Shown here: in pieces, positions 34,989-48,258 of the stretch
How positions within the stretch are numbered: position 1 is the stretch's first letter
Layout of the letters: every line of letters starts with the position of its first letter
Assembly: GCA_001692895.1 (NCBI GenBank)
Contig: KV748237.1
Coordinates: 558,001-622,000, forward strand
DNA from: Cenococcum geophilum 1.58
Taxonomy: Eukaryota > Ascomycota > Dothideomycetes > Gloniales > Gloniaceae
Direction of reading: 5' to 3'
Length of the DNA: 64,000 nucleotides
Notes under the pieces: model-generated
Database searches by the model: none
What the model saw: only the letters and a program-made list of their open reading frames with translations
Told to the model about the DNA's origin: nothing
Made by a program: the position numbers and the translations under genes

Positions 34989-37900
34989 TAGTCTAACATA
35001 GTCTAACTTCTTACTTAGTTGTTAACTCTTAAAATTTTTATATAGTAGCTATACTTTATCTCCCTCCTTAAGATCTAGTCCCTTAGATCTCTTAGCATTA
35101 TAGTACTTTTTTATTCTCTTTTATACTTTCTTTATTAATTCTATAAGGTCTATATAAAGATTTATTAATATCTTTATTCTTTCTTTAGCTATATTACTCG
35201 TTTTCTTTACTTACCGTAGTAATAATAATATTCTTAGCTTATATCCGTAATTTACCTTAAATAGTAATATACCTATTCCTTCTTAAGGTGTTATATTATA
35301 TATAAACTATATAACTAGTAATAGCGATATCCAATTATTCTATACGTAATTAATATAGTATTTTAAATACTGTTCTAGCGTCTAATTTAATCTTTTTGTT
35401 TAACTATCTATCTATAGATAATATATAGTAGAAGTTGCTGCTCTAACTCCTTACTCCGCTAAGAATACTTCCTAAAATACTATTATAAATCTTAAATCTC
35501 TATCTAATATAATCTTACTTAGTACTCCGTGCCTTATAAATACTTCCTTAATATAGATTTTAGCAATATCTTCTACTAATATTTATTCTATATATGCTAT
35601 AAAGTATCCCCACTTTATAAGCTTATCTATTATTACTAAAATCACGTTATAATCTTATCTAGTAATAGGATCTCTTAATTTTAGTAGTTTTATAATAAAG
35701 TCCTATAATATAACCTCCTATAGTCTCTCTAGTATTTTAATAGGTTATAGCCCTCCATATAGCTTATACCTTATTAGTTTATTTCTTTAGCAATCTAGAT
35801 ACTCCTTTATTACTTTTCTTATAATATTCCAGATCCTATTAATAATGTACTCCTCTTAGAGTCTAGACACTAAGCTTATAGCTCTATTATATCCTTAAGT
35901 CATTCCCTTATAGAAATCTTTTATAAAATGCTCTGCTATGCTTCTTAGGATATATTTTACTTCTCGGTTTTTATATATATCCATCTATAGATCTTCTAGT
36001 TATACTTTTAGAATTCTTTATACCTAAAAGCTTTCTAGTATCTTATAAACTCTTTTTAGTTCTTTTTAAGTTGCTATAATCTTCGGGTAATTATACCTAA
36101 TTATTCTGTCTATGTCTTTTCGCAATAAAGCCCCTAATAGCTTCTTATCGTCTTATAGTTTAGCCTTTTAACTTAGAGCGTCTACTTATATATTATCCAT
36201 ACCCCTAGTATACTAAATCTTAAAATAGTATTCTATAAGCATCTCTGCCCATCTAACCTATCTTTAGTTAAGTTCCTTTATTATTAGAAATCCTATTAGG
36301 TTCTTATAATCTATTTTAACTATAAATAGTTTCTTTATACCTTATAAGAACGCTCTCTATTTCTTTAATACTGTAACTATACCTAGTAACTCCTTGTTAT
36401 AGATATTATAGTTTAACTCTTATAGTGTTATTTTTTAACTATAGTATACTACCGGGTGCCATTTATCTTAATATTTCTATATAAAGTATACCCCTAGTAC
36501 AAAATCTAATATATTTATTTTTATAACTATTTCTAAACTTAGTTAATAGATTTTAAGAACTAGCTCCTAAGTAAACAACTCCTTAACTTTCTTAAATAAC
36601 TCTTATTATTCCTTTCCCTATACCTATAGTTCTTCTTTCTTTATTAATTGCGTAAATGGCTTAATATCTTTTAACTATTACGCTATAAACCTTCTGCAGT
36701 AATTATAAAACCCTAGAAATAATCTTAACCACGTTATATTCTTTAGTTCTTACCAATTTACTATAGCCTTAATCCTTTTTAGATCTATACTAAGTTAGCC
36801 TAGTTTAATAATAAATCTAACAAAATTGGTCTTCCTAGTAAAGAACTCGCATTTCTTAATTACTACTAGCATTTGTTCTTCTTATAGCCTCTTTAAGACC
36901 TATTTAACGTGTTCCTTATATTCTTCTTTAGTTATTAAGTAAATAATAATGTTATTAAGGTATACTATCCCTTGCACCGTCGTCTGCCGTGCAGATTTAG
37001 CCCGTGCACGATTCTTAAGAACATCAAAACCTCTACCAATGGGAGTTGCGGCAGAATTGCCGACCGCCCATAAATAAGTGGTTTAATTGGTTAAGCTCGG
37101 GCCACGACTCTACGGGCGATTTCAACGGTGTAAGGGATAATAAATTCATCCAAGTGCTCTCCTAATACATTATTAATACGCTTCTAGAACGTTACTAGAG
37201 CGTTTATAAGCCTAAATTATATAACTAATAGTTTATATAGTCCTTCCTTTAACCTAAAGGCTGCTTTTTATTTGTTACCTTCCTTAATCCTAATCTAATA
37301 GTACGCCTATCTTAGATTTATCTTCGTAAAGATTTGCGCGTTACCTATCCTATCTTAAATCTTGCTAATTAAGGGCAAAGGATACCTATCCTTTCTAGTA
37401 ATACTGTTTAACTGCCTATAGTCGATATATAGCCTTAGTTTACTATTTTTCTTTAGTATAAATAGTACTAGATAACCTATTAATAACTATAATAGTCTAA
37501 TATATCCCTTTTATAAGTTTTCCTAAATAAACTCCTTTAGTGCTCTACCTTCCACTTTAGTAAGCTTATAGATTAGAAAGAACCTTAGACTTATTCCTAG
37601 TTCTAATTTTATCTTATAGTCCTATGCTATATACTCTAACAGCTTTTTACTCTCTAGTAACTATAGTTTCTTATTATACTTATAGTATCTTTTTAGTACG
37701 TAACTTAAGCCTCGCTTAGTCTCCTTATATATTACTCCGGCTTAGTACTATACTAGCTTAGTTTATTATCGCATTCTACAGCGTTAAGTATCCCTAATAT
37801 TAACCTATCCTATAATCCAATTAATCTTTAAATTATATTCCTATAACTAAGGCATCCCTAATACTGCCTTATCCCGTCTTAATGGTAGGATATTAAAAGA

Positions 37901-40284
37901 TATCTTAATTTGTCTCCCTTTAATGGTTATCTAAATAGGTCCTATTTTAAGATTAATAATCCCTCCTTTATATGCTATTAGATCTCCTAAAATCGTAACT
38001 AATAGATAAGATTACTCCTTTTGTTTATAAGGTAACCCTATTCTCTTAACTACTACTAATAAGATATAGTTTTGTATTATTCCACAATCTATTAGCGCTT
38101 TAAACTACTAATTTTACTATTTTACTTATAAATTTAGGTATTATCCTTAAATTCCTTTAAGGGTCTAAGGCTTTACTACTAGCTCCCTTTAGTTCTATAG
38201 GCCTCTACTTTTCCTAACTATTAGCTGCTTAATCCTTATATACTTAGCTTATTCTTTAGCTAATACCTAGTTTACTTTTTATCTTTAATATACTATAGAT
38301 ACGTATTCTCTAGGTATTCCCACTACTATTATCTATTTAAGTATTCTTCCGTAAGGAATCTTTCTAGTTAAAGTATTAAGTCCCCTAATTCCTAAACTTC
38401 TATTAAATGCTAGCTATGTATATACTTAGTATTTCTATACTATTACTTATCTGGCGCCTAATATATTCTTATAAGGTATTTCCAATTCTTTTCCTTTAGA
38501 TTCTTATATATATTATATATATTATCCACGCATACAATCTATAATAGCGTATAGTATACTAGGTGCTTTAGGTTAACTCTTAATTTATTTTTATCTTTAA
38601 GTTTAAACCTCTGTTATGTTAATCTAAACATTATAACTTTATTTATAGGTATTAAGATATACCTTTTACTTCTTTAGTCCTCTAATCGTTCCTCTAGATC
38701 CTTTAACGTTATAATTAAGGCTCCTTTAACGTAAGTTATAGCCTTTTCCGTAATTAGGTAGTCCTAGATAACTTTTTTATCTAACTATATATAAAAATCT
38801 TCCCACTTATTATTATGTCGCTGCCTATACTACTTTTAGTATAGCTATTTAAGTATATACGGCTTATCCGTAAGGAAGTATCTTCTTATTACTATGTTAT
38901 AACAGCCTTTTATATATTATTCTTCGAACCTAATAGGGATCTCTAGATTCTCTTCGTTTTCCAGTTTAGTAAGCTACTTAGCTTTTAGTATACCTACCCT
39001 AGGCCTATTAATAATTCTTTATACTAGTGCTCTGTCCCTTATATATCCTAATATACTAAATCTCTTATCTAGTTTCCGTTTTTACTATACAATAATTCTT
39101 TACCTAAATTCTTCTATGGTTTTCTTTAGTTTGTGTCTTATAAATAGATCCTTAAAGTCTTCCTACTTCTTAATCTTAATATTAACTTTTTAATCTTTAG
39201 GCCAAATACTATAGTCCTAAGCTTACTTCTTCCTTAAGCTTTACTCCAGCCTTAGTCCAACTAGGCTTACTTAGTATTCTTATCTCGTTTTAAGAATCTT
39301 AAATCTTACTTATTTTGTCTTAAGAGTCTTATATTTATAGGAAACTTTATCCTAAGCTTATTTGTATATTACTAAACTAAGCCATTACTCTGCTCTATTA
39401 GTTATCGTCCGTTATAGGTCCTTAAGCTTACCTTATCTCGTCTAAAGAATCTTAGTCGTCTCGCATCTCGTCTTAAGAATCTTGAGCTTTTAGCTTTTTA
39501 CCTTTATTAAGTGCCGAAGTAGCTTACTGTTCTACTTCTCTTACGTTTTACGAAGCAATAGATATTATGTCTAGTAGGGTCTTAATCCCTACTAATATTC
39601 CCTATTCTATAGTGGAATTATCCTCTACCTCTTATATAATATCTTTAAGGTCTATATACTCCAAGTAAGCCGCTCTTATTACCTTATTATTATAAAATAT
39701 TTCGCCTTTATTAAATTTATTATCCTTAATATCCGATCTGCAAACTAGTTTATTAGTTCCCTTATATTCTGCTAAATATAGCTTTTATAGCTAATAGCTT
39801 ACGCCATACTTAGCGTCCTTATAAATTCGGTATATATTATTATAACAGAACATAAAACTTTTAACCAAATATTCCTTTATTCCTTATAGCATATTATTAT
39901 CCCTCTATACATATATATCGTCTACTAGTCTTATCCCTTTTACTATATAGTAACTCTAACTACTTTTGCAGTCTCTAATATAATAACCTTATTTTCCGTA
40001 ATTTATATAAGCCCCTTCTTTAAACTATTTTTCTTATTATAGAGTCCGCCTAAATATCTTCTACTACTAAGATCCCTAATTCGGCCTCTACTTCTTAGAC
40101 CTTTAATTATTTAATCCTTATCCTTTAGATTTCTATAATTTCTTATTTTATCTTCTAGATTCTTTAGTACTACTTAGATCTATTAGCTCTATACTATACT
40201 ATAGTTTCTAACTTAGCTTTAGTCGTTGCGTACTCTACGCCTTATATAACCATAGAACTCTATCCTAACCTCTCTTAGCCTATT
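34989..40284 (-). pseudogene. Element E: integrase, RNase H, RT, protease and C-terminal gag
   Basis: Minus strand and colinear with F throughout. Integrase runs from about 35000 to 36100, RNase H and RT about 36200-37700, protease about 38050-38120 and the gag/pol linker and zinc-knuckle region about 38500-40080. It ends where F inserts in gag at 40284 (TSD CTATT, 40280-40284). RIP stops occur throughout. A 168-bp inverted-repeat element (36969-37136) splits the RT. Local GC near 36970-37140 is visibly higher only because of that insert. Confidence 0.82.
36969..37136. mobile_element. Short inverted-repeat element 1 (168 bp, AT target duplication)
   Basis: It begins CCCTTGCACCGT and ends ACGGTGTAAGGG, giving terminal inverted repeats of about 12 bp with one mismatch. 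It is flanked by AT (36967-36968 and 37137-37138). Removing it and one AT restores the gypsy sequence seen in G at about 53798-53815 ('ggtatattataataaac'). It has ordinary CpA/TpG content in the middle of RIP-mutated DNA. It encodes nothing and is probably a MITE-like non-autonomous DNA transposon. Confidence 0.75.
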
Positions 40285-40710
40285 TGTTACGGACGCTTTA
40301 AGTATGATGTTACGACTACTTGGAGAAGAGACGGAAGAAGCTAGTTGGTTAATATAGGTATGGTCTAGGATGGAGCCGATAGAACTATGTAATGAGGAAT
40401 AGTAACTAAGGTCATATAATGTAATCTATGTGATCTGCGTGATCTGTAGGATCTATAACAGATTAGATAGAGCGCACGTATATTATGTACAAGAAGGATT
40501 TCATAGGAGTACGGTTGTGTATTTAAGGACCCTTAGTCCCTACCTAGATAGTTCCTTCTTTATAGTAATTCTTAGAATATAATTAGAGTTAATCTATTAG
40601 GCAACTACTCCACCAGTTATTAGTACGTTGTTAACTTTTATACTTATATTTCCTATACACCTAGCCCAATAACAAGCCTATTGTAGTTCTTGCTATAAGG
40701 TTCCGTTATA
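40285..40710 (+). repeat. Gypsy F 5' LTR (426 bp), TSD CTATT
   Basis: TGTTACGGACGC...GTTCCGTTATA. TSD CTATT at 40280-40284 and 48259-48263. The flanks join into continuous gag of E ('cttagcctatt|ccctttaatag'), matching K near 1375-1400. Confidence 0.9.
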
Positions 40711-40754
40711 TAATTACTACCTAGTTATAGTATTAATATAAGAAGTCGAATAAC

Positions 40755-41800
40755 ATGCCACTAAAAGCAGCCACTATAACACCATTAATGGTAGCAACTA
40801 CTTTAGGGATAGGAGGTAATACCAGTATGGCAGATACTAACTCATAGCAACCTATAACGGTTGGACAGCTATAGGAGATAGTTAACTAGCTAATAGCTAA
40901 TAGTGTAGTGTTAGAAGAAAGACTTAACGGGATAGGAGTAGTAAAGATTAAGCTACTATTAATTAAGAGATTTATAGGAGAGAGGTTAAAACTTAAAGGG
41001 TTTCTTATGTAGATATACTTTAAGGTCTTATAGAAGGGAGTAAAGTTACCTATACCTATAGATCGGATAGCCTATATAGGACTATTCTTATTAGAAAAAG
41101 CACTTAAGTGGTTTAAACCTTACCTTACGGAGATATAGGTAAACGGAATGATGACCACTAACTAAGACGTGCGATTTATATTCTTAAGTTGGGAAGGATT
41201 TATAGAGCGACTTACGCAGATATTCGGAGACCCGGAAGAAATAACTATAGCGGAAAGAAAACTCTAGAACCTTATATAATAAACTTTAGCAATTAAGTAT
41301 ACGACATAGTTCTAGATATTAGTAATATAAGTAGAGTGGAATAATAGGGCGCTTATAGTATAGTATAAATAGGGACTTAAGGCTAAAGTCTAGGACGTAA
41401 TTATCCTAATAGAAGATGCGGACACCCTAAGGAAACTAATAGATTAGGTGATTAAGATTAATAATTGGATCTACTAAAGGGAATAGGCTAAGAGAGGCTA
41501 GGATAGAGTTCTATAGTCGTATAAGGCGCAAAGTATATAACGATAAAAGCTAAGTTAGAAACTATAGTATGGTATAGAGTTAATAGACTTAAGTGGTACT
41601 AAAGAAGCCTATAAGGGAGGGAGCAAATTATGGAAACCTAGAGGATAAGGATTAAGTAATTAAAGGTCTAAGGAGTAGAGGCTAAATTAGGGATCTTAAT
41701 AGTAGAAGATATTTAGGCGGACTCTATAGCAAGAGAAATAGTTTAAAAAAGGAGCTTATATAAATTGCGGAAAATAAGGTTATTATATTAAAGACTATAA
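40755..41800 (+). pseudogene. Gypsy F gag (reference copy for the family)
   Basis: It starts at an intact ATG, 'MPLKAATITPLMVATTLG'. The capsid part includes 'LKWFKPYL', 'FLSWEGFIERLTQIFGDPEE' and 'ILIEDADTLRKLID', then a nucleocapsid knuckle at about 41756-41802 in which the first Cys and the His/Cys have become Tyr ('Y-I-N-C-G-K'). About 350 codons with RIP stops roughly every 15-25 codons. Function: particle assembly and RNA packaging when intact. Confidence 0.87.
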
Positions 41801-43790
41801 AAGTAGGCAGAGTTACTATATAGTAAAAGGCACGAGACTAGTAGACGATATACACGTATAGAGGGATAATAATGTACTATAAGGGATAAAAGAATATTTA
41901 ATTAGAAGTTTTGCATTTTGTTATAATAACGTATACTAAATTTATAAGGACGCTAAGTACGGCGTAAGCTATTAGCTATAAGAGCTAGCACCTATAGGAT
42001 ATAGAGGAACTAATAAACTAGTTTATAGATCGGACATTAAGGACGATAAATTTAACCTAGGCGAAATATTCCGTAACAATAAGGCAATAAAGGCCGCTTA
42101 TTAGGAGTGAGTAGACCTTAAAGATATTATACCAGAAGTAGAGGATAATTCCACTATAGAATAGGGAACATTAGTAGGGATTAAAACCCCACTAGATATA
42201 ATGTCTATCGCTTTACGAGACGTAAGAAAAGTAGGATAGCAAACCACTTCGGCACTTAATAAAGGCAAAAGGCCAAAGGCTTAAGATTCTTAAGACGAGA
42301 TAAAAGATAACCAAGACTTTTAAGAAGAGATAAGGTATACCTAAGGACCTATAATAGATGAAAACCGATAGAGTAGGGCAGTAGCTTAGTTCAGAAATAT
42401 ATAAATAAGCTTGGGATAGAGTTTCCCACAGGTATAAGACTCTTAAGACGAGATAAGTGAGATTTAAGACTCTTAAGACGAGATGAGAACACTACAGACG
42501 CCTAGTTAGACTAAGGCAGGAGCTAAGCTTAAGTTAGAAGCAAGCTTAGGATTAAAAAATCTAAGGGACTAAGATTTTAGAGTACAAATAAGGACACCTA
42601 TAGGTAAGAGGTAAGGAGCTTCTTTACAGATTAGAGAATCTGCAATATAAATAGTAGTTAAACTAGGAGACAGATATATAGACCCAGAAAACTTACTAGA
42701 GGAACGCAGTATTCAGCCTAAAGATTGAAAGTTTAATACTAAGATTAAAAAGTAAGATAACTTTGAGAATTAGAGCGTAAGGCGCAAACTAAAAGAAACT
42801 ATAGAAGAGTTTAGGTAAAGAATTATTATATAGCAAGAACAGAAACTAGATAAGAGATTTAGCATATTGGGACATATAAAGGACAGAGCACTAGTACAAA
42901 GAATTACTAATAGGCTAAGAGTAGGCACACTAAGAGCTAAGTGGTTTACTAAATTAGAAAATAAAGAGGATCTAGGAATTCTAACTAGGTTTAAGGAACA
43001 ACATATAAAGGGCTATTATAATATAGTAATAAGAAGATACTTCCTTACGGATAAGCCGTATATACTCTAGCAGCTATACCAAAAGTAGTATAGGCAGAGG
43101 CACAATAATAAGTGGGAAGATTTCTATATATAGTTAGATAAAAAAGTTATTTAGGACTACCCGATTATAGAAAAGGCTATAACGCATATTAAAGGAGCCT
43201 TAATTATAACAGCAAAGGATCTAAAGGAACGTTTAGAGGACTAGAGAAGCAAGAGACGCATCTTAGTACCTATAAATAAAGTTATAACGTTTAGATTAGC
43301 ATAATAAAGGTTTAAACTTGGAAATAAAGACGAGCTAAGAGTTAACCTAAAGTACCTAGCACACTATACATTATTATAGATTGCGTGCGTGGACGATATA
43401 TACGATATACATAAGAATCTAAAGGAAAAAAATCGGAAATACCCTATAAGGATATACTGGATAACGGACGAGTAATAGTATAGGAATACTAAATATATAT
43501 ATAGATGGCATCTAGCAGAGGTCTAAGAAGAAGGAAGTTTAGTACTTTAACCAGGAAGATTCCTTATGGAAGAATGCTTAGATAGACAATAGTAGTAAAA
43601 ATGCCCAGAAAATACGTGTTTATAGTATATTAAAGATAAAAAGCGAATTAGGTATTAGCTAAAGAATAAGCTAAGTATACTAGGATTAAGCAGCTAACAG
43701 TTAGGAAAAGTAGAGGCCTATAAAACCAGAGGAAGCCAGTAGTAGAGCCTTAAACCCTTAAAGGAATTTAAGGACGACACCTAAATTTAC
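41801..43790 (+). pseudogene. Gypsy F gag-pol linker region
   Basis: This is a poorly defined stretch between the knuckle and the protease. The longest uninterrupted piece, 42867-43070, starts 'GHIKDRALVQRITNRLRVG' and lies in the proper frame, so it is a genuine surviving part. Near 42285-42490 the phrase 'gactcttaagacgaga' or close variants recurs about five times, a degenerate repeat present also in B (about 11335-11540) and E. I do not recognise a domain here. Confidence 0.6.
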
Positions 43791-46700
43791 GAATTAATTG
43801 GTAAGATTAGCAGTTTAAAGCGCTAATAGATAGTGGAGTAATATAAAACTATATCTTACTAGCAGCAGTTAAGAGAATAGGACTACTTTATAAATAAAAG
43901 GAGCAACCTTACCTATTAGTTACAATTTTAGGAGATCTAATAACCTATAGAGGAGGGATTATTAATCTTAAAACAGGACCTATTTAGATAACTATTAAAG
44001 GGAGATAAATTAAGATGTCTTTTAATATCCTACTATTAGGACGGGATAAGGCAGTATTAGGCATACCTTAGTTATAGGAATATAATTTAAGGATCGATTA
44101 GATTACAGGTTAGGTTAATATTAGAGATACTTAACGCCGTAAAATGTAATAATAAGCTAAGTTAGTATAGTACTAAGTAGGAGCAACCTACGAAGAAATA
44201 GAAAAGGGACTAAGTTATGTACTAAAGAGATACTATAAGTATAGTAAAAAACTATAGTTACCGGAAAGTAAAAAGCTGTTAGAATATATAGTATAGGACT
44301 ATAAAATAGAGTTAAAACCAGAAATAAGTCTAAGGTTCTTTCTAATCTATAAGCTTATTAAAGAAGAAGGTAGAGCGTTAAAAGAGTTTATCTAGGAAAA
44401 TCTATAAAAGGGATATATTAGACTATTGCAGTTATTAGTAGGTTATCTAGTACTATTTATACTAAAGAAAAATGGTAAACTAAGGCTGTATATTAACTAT
44501 AGACAGTTAAATAGCATTACTAGGAAGGATAGGTATCCTTTACCCTTAATTAGCGAAATCTAAGATAGGATAGGCAATGCGTAAATCTTTATAAAGATAA
44601 ATCTAAGATGGGCGTACTATTAGATTAGGATTAAGGAAGGCAATAAATAAAAGGCAGCCTTTAGGTTAAAGGAAGGACTATATAAACCATTAGTTATATA
44701 ATTTGGGCTTATAAACGCACTAGTAACGTTCTAGAAGCGTATTAATAATATATTAGGAGAACACTTAGATAAATTTATTATAGTATATCTTAATAATATT
44801 ATTATCTACTTAATAACAGAGGAAAAACACGGAGAACATGTTAAATAGGTCTTAAAGAGACTATAAGAAGAATAGATGCTAGTAGCAATTAAGAAATACG
44901 AGTTCTTTACTAGGAAGACCAATTTTGTTAGATTTATTATTAAACTAGGCTAACTTAGTATAGATCTAAAGAAGATCGAGGCTATAGTAAATTGGTAGCA
45001 ACTAGAGAACGTTATATAGTTAAGATTATTTCTAGGGTTTTGCAATTACTATAGAAGGTTTATAGCGCAGTAGTTAAAAAACATTAAGCCATTTACGCGG
45101 TTAATAAAGAAAGAAGAACTATAGGCATAGGGAGAGGAGTAAAGGGAACTCTTTAAGAAAGTTAAAAGGTTATTTACCTAGGAGCTAGTTCTTAAGATCT
45201 ATTAACTAGGACTAAAGACAGTTATAAAAATAGATATATTAGACTATATATTAGGGGCGTACTTTATATAAAGGCATTAAGACGGATGGTACCTAGTAGC
45301 ATACTATAGTTGGAAGATAATACTACTAAAGTTAAACTATAACATCTATAATAAGGAGTTATTAGGTATAGTTACAGCATTAAAGGAATAAAGAGCATTT
45401 TTATAAGGTATAGAGAAACCATTTATAGTTAAGATAGATTATAAGAACCTAATAGGATTCCTAATAATAAAGGAACTTAACTAAAGATAGGTTAGATAGG
45501 TAGAGATACTTACAGAATATTATTTTAAGATTTAGTATACTAAAGGTACAGATAATATATAGGTAGATGCTCTAAGCCGTAAAGCTAAACTATAAAATAA
45601 GGAAAAGCTATTAGGGGCTTTATTACAAAAAAATATAGACGAATTAATTAGGTATAATTATCTAAAAATTGCAGTAACTCGAGAAAATAATAAACTAGAG
45701 AAAGTCTACAAGATACTAAAAAGCTTTTAGGCATAGAGAATTCTAAAAGTATAGCTAGAAGATCCACAAACGGATATATATAAAAATTAAAAAGTAAGGT
45801 ATATCCTAAAAAGCATAGCAGAGTAGTTTATAGAAGACTTTTATAAGGGATTAACTTAAGGACATAATAGAGCTATAAGCTTAGTATTAAGACTCTAAGA
45901 GGAGTACATTATTAACGGAATTTAGAGTATAGCTAGAAAAGTTATAAAGGAATATCTAGATTACTAAAGGAATAAACTAATAAGGTATAAGCTATATAGA
46001 GGGCTATAACCTATTAAAATACCAGAAAGACTATAGGAGGTTATATTATAGGACTTTATTATTAAGTTACTAAAGTTAAAAGATTCTATTACCGGACAAG
46101 ATTATAACGCGATTTTAGTAATAGTGGATAAGCTTATAAAGTGGGGATACTTTATAGCATATATAGAAGAAATCTTAGTGGAAGATATTACTAGAATTTA
46201 CGTTAAAGAAGTGTTTATAAGACATAGAGTACTAAGTAAGATTATATTAGATAGAGATCTAAGATTTATAGTAGCATTTTAGGAAGTATTTTTAGCGGAG
46301 TAAGGAGTTTAAGCAGTAACTTCCACCGCATATTATCTATAGACAGACGGTTAAATAGAAAGACTAAATTAGATACTAGAATAGTATCTAAGGTATTATA
46401 TTAATTATATATAGAACAATTAGGTATCGTTATTACTAGTTATATAGTTTATATATAATATAACACCTTAAGAAGGAATAGGCATATTACTATTTAAGGT
46501 AAATTACGGATATAAGCTAAGGACATTATTATTACCATAGTAAGTAAAGAAAACGAGTAGTATAGCTAAAGAAAAAATAAAGACGTTAATAAATCTTTAT
46601 GTAAACCTTATAAAATTAGTAAAGAAAGTATAAGAGAGAATAAAAAAGTACTATAATGCAAAGAGATCTAAGGGACTAGATCTTAAGGAGGGAGATAAAG

Positions 46701-47090
46701 TATAGCTACTATACAAAAATTTTAAGAGTTAATAACTAAGTAAGAAATTAAACTATGTTAGACTAGGACCTTTTAAAATTACGCAAAAGATTTTATTAGT
46801 TATATTTAAGTTAAACCTACTAGCTAAAATAAAAATCTACCCTATATAGTATATCGCAATACTAGAGCTAGTATATAGGAATATTAAGCCACCAGTCTAT
46901 AAAGCAGACACGTATAGAGAATAAGAAAAAGACAAATAATAAGTTTTAAAGATCGTTAGTTATAAGGACATTAACAACAAAATATAATATAAGGTTAAGT
47001 GGATAGGCTACACTAAGACTACCTAAAAGCTACTAAAGAATTTAAAGAATGCTATAAGAAAGGTATAGAAGTATTAGAAGAGATTAGGTT
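43791..47090 (+). pseudogene. Gypsy F pol: protease, RT, RNase H, integrase, chromodomain
   Basis: Protease active site A-L-I-D-S-G at 43820-43837. RT '[24 protein letters not shown]' region at about 44475-44545, catalytic box Y-L-N-N (44786-44797, Asp changed to Asn), 'LRLFLGFCNYYRRF' (about 45020-45060). RNase H 'IDILDYILGAYF' at about 45230-45262. Integrase 'GHNRAISLVLRL' (about 45860-45895), 'ILDRDLRFIVAF' (46245-46280), 'TSTAYYLQTDG' region near 46320-46350. Chromodomain 46940-47090 with 'YKVKWIGYTKTT' intact (46990-47025). Order protease-RT-RNase H-integrase places it in Ty3/gypsy, and the chromodomain makes it a chromovirus. Stops are RIP-type and the element is dead. Confidence 0.9.
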
Positions 47091-47831
47091 AGGCAGTATT
47101 AATAAAAAAGGATTACTAAAGAATAAATTACCTAAGGGGGACCTAAGAAGAGTAGTTACCGAACTACTTAGATCTATTTCCTTCTCTATTAGAGGAGAAT
47201 CCGTTTTTTTATTACCTAGTTTCTACAAACCTTATTTTATAAGTTTTTACTCCTTAAAATAAACCTTCTTACGCACCTTTTTAAGACGGATTAGCTAAGC
47301 GGACGCCGCTAAACGAGACTTAAGAGCTCGCTACTAAGTATCGGCAGCCTCCTATTTAGCGTCCTAAGATTATTACAATTTAGTAAGAGTAATAGACAGT
47401 TTATTATCTAGCCGCGTAGTAGTAGATTAAATATAAAACCCTAAGATAAATCAATTAGGGAACTAGACAACTATTAAGAGTAATAGGTTGCGTATATTTA
47501 GTATTAGAAGTGGAGTAAACGTTATAGGATAAACAAATATTCGCTTTAGTACACTTTAAGTAAGAGAACGGTTATTATAAAGATGGGTTTACTAACACAA
47601 TATAAACTAACCCCTTTTTTAAATAACAAGAATATGGAGACGGTATAATCTTACTAAGAGATAATATCGCAGTAATAGTGCGAGCATAACGAGCAGTTAA
47701 GGAAAAAGAAATTGCTTTAGGTATAATAAGTAATAATATTAACTAAATTAATTAGACGGATATTATACCTCTAGTAAATAACTTAGAGATATTTTAAATC
47801 TTTAAGGATAAAGATAAAGAGGAGGGAGATA
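47091..47831 (+). other. Gypsy F 3' internal region and polypurine tract
   Basis: About 740 bp between the chromodomain and the LTR, conserved in all family members. It contains a degenerate frame with a Lys/Arg-rich part ('KKA...KAKR' type, about 47210-47340) but no recognisable domain. The final bases GATAAAGAGGAGGGAGATAG (47812-47831) form the polypurine tract. This may be an accessory C-terminal extension or an untranslated region. Confidence 0.55.
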
Positions 47832-48258
47832 GTATTACGGACGCTTTAAGTACAATATTATAACTACTTAGAGAAGAGATAGAAGAAGCTAGTTAGTTAA
47901 TATAGGCATAGTCTAAGATAGAGCCAATAGAACTATATAACGAGGAATGGTAACCGAGGTTATATAATATAATTTATGTAATCTACGTGATCTATAGGAT
48001 CTATAATAGATTAGATAAAGTATACGTATATTATATACAAGAAGGATTTTATAGGAGTACGGTTATATATTTAAGGACCCTTAGTCCCTACCTAGATAGT
48101 TCCTTTCTTATAGTGATTCTTAGAATACAATTAAAGTTAATCTATTAGGCAACCACTCCACCAGTTATTAGTACGTTGTTGACTTTTATACTTGCATTTC
48201 CTACATACCTAGCCCAATAACGAGCCCATTGTAGTTCTTGCTACAAGGTTCTGTTACA
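47832..48258 (+). repeat. Gypsy F 3' LTR (427 bp)
   Basis: TATTACGGACGC...GGTTCTGTTACA. The first TG has become TA. It is followed by CTATT (48259-48263), the second TSD copy. Its differences from the 5' LTR are mostly C/T and G/A transitions. Confidence 0.9.
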
